DNA of 64,000 nt from Shewanella psychropiezotolerans (lineage in GTDB: Bacteria; Pseudomonadota; Gammaproteobacteria; Enterobacterales; Shewanellaceae): NCBI RefSeq assembly GCF_007197555.1, contig NZ_CP041614.1, forward strand, positions 5,386,001 through 5,450,000. The letters are read 5' to 3'. The position numbers and the translations under genes were made by a program. Positions 46,122 through 54,600 of the stretch are shown here, piece after piece. The notes beneath the pieces were generated by a model. It was not told where the DNA came from. It saw nothing but the letters and a program-made list of their open reading frames with translations, and did not search any database. Position 1 is the stretch's first letter. The number at the start of each line of letters is the position of its first letter.

Positions 46122-46490
46122 TCAGATGAAAAGGGCAATAACACTGCCTATGGATGCCGCTGCTTTTAAGTATTTGCCCACAGTGCAGGTACAATCATCT
46201 TCTTTGGTTACTGAGTCATCGGGCAAGATTGAGTCTAGCGCATCCTCAAACCAAGATGAGTCCTCTTTTTCTGGAGGTGGGTTCGAGTTCAAAGAGGCTA
46301 CATCTGCATTCATAGATTGACTGGCTTGAGTAGACTGAGCACTCAGCTGCCTAGCTTCAGATGATAGATGCACTTGTGAAAATTCAGTTACTTGAGTAGC
46401 GGCTGTAACTCCCCCTTGGTTGCTTGGTGGTGAGTTCACTGAATTGTTACTTAGCCCGTTAACAGGGGCTCCAACACTGGTTATGGTCAT
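46122..46490 (-). CDS. Small hypothetical protein with hydrophobic C-terminus
   Basis: The 122-residue protein (from ATG 46490; ATG 46511 would add a hydrophobic MIVLAVI) is not recognised. It starts MTITSVGAPVNGL, followed by a Ser/Gln/Asn/Pro-rich, probably disordered part. An acidic stretch (EKEDSSWFEDALDSILPDD), a CTC pair and a final hydrophobic tail (YLKAAASIGSVIALFI) that could be a tail anchor complete it. It has no signal peptide. It is the last minus-strand gene after the DUF4347 and beta-barrel genes, 109 bp downstream of the barrel gene, and could belong to the same surface-protein locus. Confidence 0.5.
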   Translation of the reverse strand: MTITSVGAPVNGLSNNSVNSPPSNQGGVTAATQVTEFSQVHLSSEARQLSAQSTQASQSMNADVASLNSNPPPEKEDSSWFEDALDSILPDDSVTKEDDCTCTVGKYLKAAASIGSVIALFI

Positions 46491-46599
46491 AATTACCGCC
46501 AAGACAATCATAGTACAAGCACAACAATACTATTTAACATGTTGAACAGTAAAACACTTAAGAGATACAACTTGTATCACTGCGATGATGATCGCTATT

Positions 46600-47415
46600 T
46601 TAAAACCGATATTGAAACTTGAGTCCTAGCTGATCATGATTCTCTCCCTGTATCTCAAAGTGATTCCAATCCAGCATAATGCTCACTTCATCTGATAAAC
46701 GATACTTGATCCCACCCCCTCCGTAGGGAGATATGCCCCTTGAAGCATCTTTATCTGCTCCTGAAAAATTGAGCCTCTCTTCCTGCCAATGATAGGCACC
46801 AAAATAGATCTGACTGGAGAGCCTACCAGTTAACTTAAAAGTACGAACCACACTCGCTCCCCAACCTTCATATAAGCCATTGCTATACGAACTGCTAGCA
46901 TAAGAACTAACCGGATCACTATAGCGATCAGAATCCAGATAACGCCAAGTAGGTTGATATAAGCTATCGGCGAAAAACATACTCCCACCGATCCGTAGTG
47001 ATTCGAAAGACACTTGCCACTGCGGACTGAAGTGGTACTCCACCACTAACAAATTCTCACTGGAATTGAAGTTGAGATTAAGCCTCGATTTACTCTCTTT
47101 GTTCTTTCCTAATGTTTTGTCTGAACGATTTGGCTCCGCCATATATTGATAGTCATAAGCATCAAAGAAATTGTTTCCTAAAGTAGGATAATCAGATTCT
47201 ACGGCGGCACTCGCCTGTACGATGAAAAGACAACACAGGATCCCAAACCAGGCATAAGGAAGTCTGACTCTAGGCTTTCTTCTCTTATTCTGAGTGTTTT
47301 TTCTTTGAGAAAAACCGCGAGAGTTGAGTTTCTCACCGGTACTGATCAGGCTCAATACAGCTAGGCCACGAGCCACCTTATAATTACTATTAACTCTCAA
47401 AATTGCCGATTTCAT
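46600..47415 (-). CDS. Stand-alone outer-membrane beta-barrel, paralogue of the giant protein's C-terminus
   Basis: The 271-residue protein has a long basic pre-region (about 52 residues), then a signal-like helix (WFGILCCLFIVQASA, cleavage about residue 70) and an OmpA-like 8-strand barrel ending in FQYRF. Segments YFGAYHWQEERL and SPYGGGGIKYRLSDEVSIMLDWNHFEIQGENHDQLG align with GLFHWQADYTS and SVYGGLGVEYALTKNIRFSVQWSHF of the giant protein, so the two barrels are homologous. The ATG at 47415 has GAGGTG 5 nt upstream, as in the giant gene. No periplasmic OmpA domain is present. It may anchor or export a partner; this is inference. Confidence 0.72.
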   Translation of the reverse strand: MKSAILRVNSNYKVARGLAVLSLISTGEKLNSRGFSQRKNTQNKRRKPRVRLPYAWFGILCCLFIVQASAAVESDYPTLGNNFFDAYDYQYMAEPNRSDKTLGKNKESKSRLNLNFNSSENLLVVEYHFSPQWQVSFESLRIGGSMFFADSLYQPTWRYLDSDRYSDPVSSYASSSYSNGLYEGWGASVVRTFKLTGRLSSQIYFGAYHWQEERLNFSGADKDASRGISPYGGGGIKYRLSDEVSIMLDWNHFEIQGENHDQLGLKFQYRF

Positions 47416-47658
47416 AATGCACCTCAAAAATCATATGCAGTAATAAATACCAAGCAATAGACGAGCCAGCTCATTTCATGAGCTAAGTTTTTCAACATCT
47501 TATTTGGGAATTAAATAACAAAGGCAAAATCTTGTCGCGGCTTATGCTCGACCCTAAGACCAAGTAAAGGCAAGAGCAAGAAGTCGGATACGCTTCTCGC
47601 CGCAGCATTAACTCAATATTCATACTCAAAATGGCTCATCAAGAGAAACTATATCTGA

Positions 47659-48414
47659 CTATGGCTGATGGATTGCTTTCGACGCCCCAGCATTAACTTT
47701 AGATGCAAGTTCCATATCCCCCACTCGATACTCCAGCTCCCAATTACGCCCCTCACTCAGCTCACCCGTTATATCTATGGAAGTGGCAACATCTAAGGAA
47801 GTTAATTTAGCTAAGGTATCGACAAAACTTCTGCTAAGCCGTTCAGAACCTTGGTTACAACCATATAAGTTAAGAACTGTGCCTGGTTGTAGCAAGTCGC
47901 CGATCTCCAGCATCAAGGTTTTTCGAGCCGAAATATATTGCTTATCGACCCACCTTTCAGACAGAAATAGAGCCCCATTGGATGCATGGGATATGATGGA
48001 GATATGTGCAATATTGGTTGTCGTCTGTATGATGTTTTTTATCTGTAACAGGGGCTCCTTATAAGGTTTTAGGAAAAATATTTTAGTGTTATTGGCATGC
48101 CCGGCATGTTGTTTAAACTTGGTATTGAGCGCTTCCACCAGCATTTTGGGGTCATGCACCGACAGGTCCATGATGATCAGCTCTCTACTAAATTGAGATT
48201 GTATTGTCAGCTCAGCATTAGCAGGCTGGCTCACTAACGAGCAGGCTAGTAAGATCACCGCACAATTGAAGAGTCCAATACCATTTAAAGTTTGAAAGCA
48301 CGGAGCTAACACTCCTCTACGAACTTGGGTAATCAATTGACCTAACAAACTCATGACAGTTTGCACATCTGAGGGAACCCACCCTCTGCCAAAATGACAG
48401 AACAAAGGTTTCAT
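47659..48414 (-). CDS. Stand-alone DUF4347 secreted protein, paralogue of the giant protein's N-terminus
   Basis: The 251-residue protein has a long pre-region (about 48 residues) and a signal helix (NCAVILLACSLVSQPANA, cleavage about residue 67). A single DUF4347 domain follows: ELIIMDLSVHDPKMLVEALNTKF, IISHASNGALFL and LNLYGCNQG. It ends 20 residues after the conserved NWELEYRVGD. His143 and Cys186 correspond to His148 and Cys191 of the giant protein, each pair 43 residues apart. The DUF4347 domain normally heads giant adhesins; a stand-alone version is unusual. Start ATG 48414 has GGAG upstream. Enzymatic activity is only suspected. Confidence 0.75.
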   Translation of the reverse strand: MKPLFCHFGRGWVPSDVQTVMSLLGQLITQVRRGVLAPCFQTLNGIGLFNCAVILLACSLVSQPANAELTIQSQFSRELIIMDLSVHDPKMLVEALNTKFKQHAGHANNTKIFFLKPYKEPLLQIKNIIQTTTNIAHISIISHASNGALFLSERWVDKQYISARKTLMLEIGDLLQPGTVLNLYGCNQGSERLSRSFVDTLAKLTSLDVATSIDITGELSEGRNWELEYRVGDMELASKVNAGASKAIHQP

Positions 48415-48616
48415 AGCCAACTCCAATTAAATGTTGTTATTTAACTGCTTAAGTTCTGCATAGAACATACCAAGTATTAAGTGATGTAATTTCAACAGCT
48501 TAATATTATTCACGTTTTTCTAATCTGCGAATCCTCCGCAATGTGCAGCGCAAAACGCGATGAACCAGCCAGAATCTCAATTTGAAGGTCATTGACTTCA
48601 AAATACTCAACACAAA

Positions 48617-51600
48617 TTAAAACAGATACTGTACTCCGACACCAATCAAGTCACGACTCTGCTCATCTAAGCTAAAATGACTCCACTGTACTGAGAAACG
48701 GATATTTTTCGTTAATGCATACTCAACACCTAGCCCCCCATAGACTGAGTAGCCATCATCTTCGCTGGTCACTACCTGCAGAGAATCGATATCATAAGAG
48801 GTGTAATCTGCTTGCCAATGAAACAAACCCAGATGAAGTAAGGCGCTCACATCAGCGATAAATTGATAGCGGTACCCTAGGTTCAATCCTAGTCCCTTGA
48901 CAGAGTCCGGATAAAACTGGCTAGCCGTGGCATAAAAAGTCTCTGGATCATCCGTCACTCCTTTTATCCTCACGCTCACCTCTCCTAAGTCGATATATTC
49001 CAAAGCCACAGACCAACTTGGTGTAAAGGCATAGCCGGCACCGAGCTTCCAGCCAGAAGTCGATTCATCAAGCTCAATCACTTGAGCATTTAATCCTGCA
49101 TCCACCAGAGATTGATTGATGTCCCCCGTGTTGTCCGAGCTCTGAGCCCGCGCGAAGAGTCCAGAAATAAAGAAGCCCGTCAGGCTTACATCTTCAGACA
49201 TCACTTGTGGAGCAACGTCGGCTTTGACCTGGGCCGTCAGTGAAAGCAAAATTATAGTCAGGAGTACAGATAAACGATGAACTTGGCGTCTATGGCTTAT
49301 ATTCCTAAGCTGCCTATTTTTCAATAGTCCGTTTCTAAACCAGCGGCTTCTCAACGGTCCATTTCTGAAGAAGGCAATAACGGCCAATAGGGACAAGATA
49401 AAGATTTGCATACTCGCTCCAGATGAGGAACCACCTCCCTCAGTTAAAATTTCCACCTCGACAGTTTCGCTGCCTGGCTGATCTAGCTCCTCTTGAATTA
49501 AGCAGCCGGTAATGTTTACCGCCCCATTCACAACTTCATCGGCGTCATTGATACCGCCATCCTGAATGACCAGCTGTAAACACCAATCCCCTTGATTAAG
49601 CCCCTCAGAATACTCATCCGACCCCGGCGGTGGACAATAACCTGCGGCCCCTGGCGCCGACATGAGTTGGTTATCGGCATTTGTTTCAAAAGTAAACCAA
49701 CCTTTATCATGAATAAAATGACGATAGCCTGCATGTTCAGGAATTGAGTTACGCTGTGGAATAACGATATTGACGGCCTGGTTCTGCTCGGATAAATCGA
49801 GTGCCTCTATGTTAAATACGCCGCCAACATCGACAAAATCACCTGGCATGATGCCTTGCAGGTTAGCGTGAATATCTGAGCCTGCTACTTGGGCTCCCAT
49901 ATACACACCAGACATAGCATATTGACCTAAACGGCAGCCTACCCCTGACTCACACTCCACCAGATAAGATTCAGTGTTGACGATTCTCTCGGGTAGCACG
50001 TTTGCGGCCGCGATAGGATCTAAGTAATCTGGGATACCATCACCGTCTGAGTCACCTAAGCCCTCCTCAATATCAGCAATGCCATCTCCATCGGAATCAG
50101 CCTGAGTCAACAAAGGTAAGAGCTCCGACACTCGAATCCTTAACTCATTGAAGTGACTTAAATTAGGCTTGCCATCATCGGTTACTGTGACTCTCACCGT
50201 ATAGACCCCCTCAGCTAAGCCACTGGGATCAAACAACCAAGTTTCTAACTTCATCCCACTAACTCCTGATGGGGATATTTTTTGTATAACACCTTTCTCT
50301 TCAAAGAGTTGAACATCCTGAAGTTCACTGTCTGTCAAACTCCAATCCAACGTATGACTATTGAGGCTATTGGGATCGGTATAATTGGCCTGAATTTCAA
50401 CGGCACCATCAACTTTTGCCACCCAGGTACGCTGCTCTTCATATTGATAAGAGGAGAGTTGTATTTCTGGTGCCAAGTTATCTAAGGTAATCGTGACATA
50501 GTGCTCTTTCTTACTGCCAAGATTTAATTGATCATCCAGATGAATGGACACCACCTCGTCCTGCAGCGTCTCCTGTTCCATATCCAGGGCGGTAAACTCA
50601 ATCGTCGCCACGACTTGGCCTGATTCGAATGTCACCATAGTGCTAGTGAGATCATGGTGCAGTCCCTCAACCGCACTGCCTGCCACACTGTAAGCTACCG
50701 ATAGAGGATACTCAGGAGAGAGTCCGTTAAGATAAACAGAAACTGAGACTAGGTTACCCTGGGCAACGATTTGATCTTGAGGTAGAGAGATAAGTGGACG
50801 CACAAAGATATTTTGAACCAACTCACTGACATTACCGGCAGCATCGACTGCGGTCCATGTCACCTGGTGAGTTCCGGGCTTTAGCTGAGGCAGGTCACTT
50901 ACCATGGTGTGACTTAAGTCTTCACAGCAAGTCTGCCTTACGCCATCGACATAATCATAAGCTTGGGCTTGCCCTATGCTCACACCAGTAAATAAGCCAG
51001 TGGCATCGATCCAGATATCATCAGGAATAATAAGCTCAGGCGCGACATCGTCAACATAGAGATTACTTCCGGCTAGCCATTCATCCAAATTACTTAGGCC
51101 ATCGCCATCGGCATCTTGCCCGGCATCGGTGGCATCGAATGGATCTAAACCTAATTCAATTTCGATGACATCCGGGATACCATCACCATCTGAATCAAGC
51201 ACTTCAACTTGGATATAAAATGCCTCCAACTCAACCTCTATGACCCCATCCGACACTGAAATAACCATAGGACCATAGCTACCGACATCTTCATAAGCAG
51301 GAACGCCACTCAAGGTGCCGGTGAGAGGATCGAAACTAGCCCATGAGGGTAAGCCTGTGATAGTGAAGGCCAAAGTATCATTGTCTATATCTAAGCTAGT
51401 GGGAGTGAATTGGTAAGGGTCACCCTCGAGGAGAGTTTCAGGTGCACTACCCGAAATTTGCGGTGCATCATTGACTGGGGTTACGTCTAAACTGACCAAT
51501 GCAGTTTCAGAGCTATCACCCGCATCATCGCTGACTTGGTAGCTAAAACTATCACTGCCGTTGAAGTTAGCATCTGGTATATAGAGCACGCTGCCATCAG

Positions 51601-54600
51601 AATTGACTTCCAATATTCCTGAAGCAGGCGAACTCATGATGACCACACTGTTTACATCCAAGACTCCATCTAAGTCGGTGTCATTGGTCAAGATATAAAG
51701 TGTTATCTGGCTATCTTCATCCAGCACAGCCTCATAATCTTGGGCCAAGGGATGATCGTTGATGCTATCTATGCTGATCTGAACATTAGCTTCACTCGTC
51801 ACGCCATCATTATCGTTAATCGAGTAACTAAAGCTGTCCGGTCCATAATAGTTATCGTCAGGAGTGTATCTTAACAATCCCCCCGGCAATATTGTGACTG
51901 CGCCGTGCTCTGGCATAACCGTCACCATCAAGCTAGCTAAAACTAACCCACCGTCGATATCTGTGTCGTTACCCATCACATTGATGTCATTGACGCCATC
52001 TTCCATGAGTTGAGCGATATCATCCTGCAACCTGGGGGCATCGTTGATAGAAGCTATGCTCACACTCACAGTACCAGGCAAGGACACGGCACCTTCACTG
52101 TCCTTGACTGTGTAGCTGAAGCTGTCATCGCCAAAATAATCGGCATTTGGCGTGTAAGTGACCTCTCCCGTTACTGAAATACTCACCACGCCATGAGTTG
52201 GGCCGCTAAATACACTCACCGACTCGGGCACTATCTGTGAGTCTATGTCGGTGTCATTCGCCGTCACATTGAAGCTTATGCTCTGGTCTTCATCGGCTGT
52301 CAGGCTATCCATTTCGGCAATTGGTGCATCATTGATGCCTTGCACGTTTAAGGTAACCAGAGTGGCTTCACTAACTGCCCCCATCAAATCCGCCACGGTA
52401 TAGCTGAAACTATCTGGACCGACATAGTTACCATCAGGCAGGTAACTTAGCACACCGTCAACATGGGTCAGCTGACCATGAAGCGGCGCCTGTACTATCA
52501 CCACCGAATGAATATCCAGAGATGAATCACCGCTATCATCGATATCTAAGTCATTGGCCAACACTTCAATGTCTAAGATGATGTCTTCATCGACACTGGC
52601 AAAATCGGGTTCAGGCCTGGGTGCATCGTTCACCGCAGCCACCACTATAGTCACTGCAACTGTGTTAGACACTGCACCGTCACCATCGGATACTCGATAA
52701 GTCAGGCTATCGCTGCCGTTAAAGTCGGCATTAGGGGTTAAGGTCACCACACCATTTTCCACACTGGCACTCATGTGCTGTGGCTGGTCAACCAACACAG
52801 TACTCGCCGGATTGAGGGCAAACTCGACATCTGTGTCATTGAGCAGCAAGTCAAACTTAAACGACGTATCTTCCTCCATGCTGATAAGGTCGGCCTCGGC
52901 CACGGGAGCATCGTTGACCGCTGTGACATTGAGGTAAATAACCGCCTGCGCTGCACCGCCTTGGCCATCACTCACGCTATATTGCACGCTGTCGCTGCCA
53001 TTGAAATTGGCATCCGGCGTGTAGCTGACGCTGCCATCATTATGATTGACTGTGCTGCCGTGACTGGCGGTGTCTAGGGTCACTGTTAACCCATCGTTAT
53101 CCACATCGCTGTCATTACTCAGCACTGAGAAAGTCACTGAGCCATCCTCGGTGACATAGGCATAATCATCCACCGCCACAGGTTGATCGTTGATGGCATT
53201 AATGGTGATGGTTAACTGAGCTTGAGCCGTGCCTCCATGACCATCATCGATTGAATAAGTCAGACTGTCGATGCCATTGAAGTCCTGCACTGGCGTGTAA
53301 CTAATATTGCCATCTAGCCCTACAGTGACATCACCATGGCTAGGAGATTGAGCCGTGACCACCAGCAGGTCCTTGTCCAGATCGCTGTCATTTTCCAGCA
53401 CCTGGATCGTCACACTGGTGTCTTCATCGAGACTCACCGCATCATTGATCGCAATGGGGTGATCATTAACACTGCTCACCAAAATAGAGAGTACGGCGCT
53501 GGCGCTGGCGCCATTACCATCGCTAATGGTGTAAGTGAGACTGTCGGCCCCATTGAAATGCGCGTTCGGCGTATACTGCACCAGACCTAGCGCAGTTACG
53601 GATGCCACACCATTGGCCGCTGGTTGCACGGTTACCGTCAGGCTATCGCCATCAATATCACTGTCATTGGCTAGCACAGGGACAGTAACATTCGCATCTT
53701 CATTGAGAGTCGCACTGTCATCGACCGCAATCGGCGCATCATTGACACCATTCACCATCACGTTAAACAAGGCCGAGTCTTGCCCGCCATGACCATCGTC
53801 TATGGTGTAGATTAAGCTATCACTGCCATTGAAATCGGGATCGGGTACATAGGTGATACTGCCATTCGCCTCGACACTGGCTTGACCATGGCTAGGCTGA
53901 GCAACTGAAACCGTTAGAGGATGATTTTCTATATCTATATCGTTATCTAGCACTGCATATGTGAGCGTAGCGTCTTCATCTACTGTTGCCGTATCTGCAT
54001 TAGCCTTAGGTGCATCGTTAACCTCAGTAACACTAATCGAAATCACAGCGGCAGATTGAAGGCCTGAAGGGTCAGAAATAAGGTAATTTATCTGCACACT
54101 GCCCTGGTAATTCTCTGTCGGAGTGTAAAGTACACTCATATCCGGATTCACCGTCACCTGGCCACTCGATGCCACAACGGAAATATAAGAGAGAAGATCC
54201 CCCTCTACGTCCACATCATTGCTAAGAGGCGTCAAGAGCACACTTGTATCCTCTGCAAGTGCTGCAGAATCATCATTAGCAGTAGGCGCATCATTGACGG
54301 GTCTGACCGTGATAGCCACAGTAGCCGTTGACTCGCCGCCATTGCCATCACTAATACTGTAAGTGATCTGATCTTGGCCAAAGTAATTTAATGCTGGGGC
54401 GTAGGTTAGGCTCTGGTTAGAATTGACCGACGTCGTCCCATGTAGTGACTGATGAGTCGTCACGGAAAGTGGATCATTTTCAGGATCGCTATCATTTGTC
54501 AGAACTGAAATTGAAATGCTCTGATCTTCATCTAGTTCAGCAGAGTCATTACTCGCGACAGGCAGATCATTAACGCTCACCACAGTCACGGTCACGTTTG

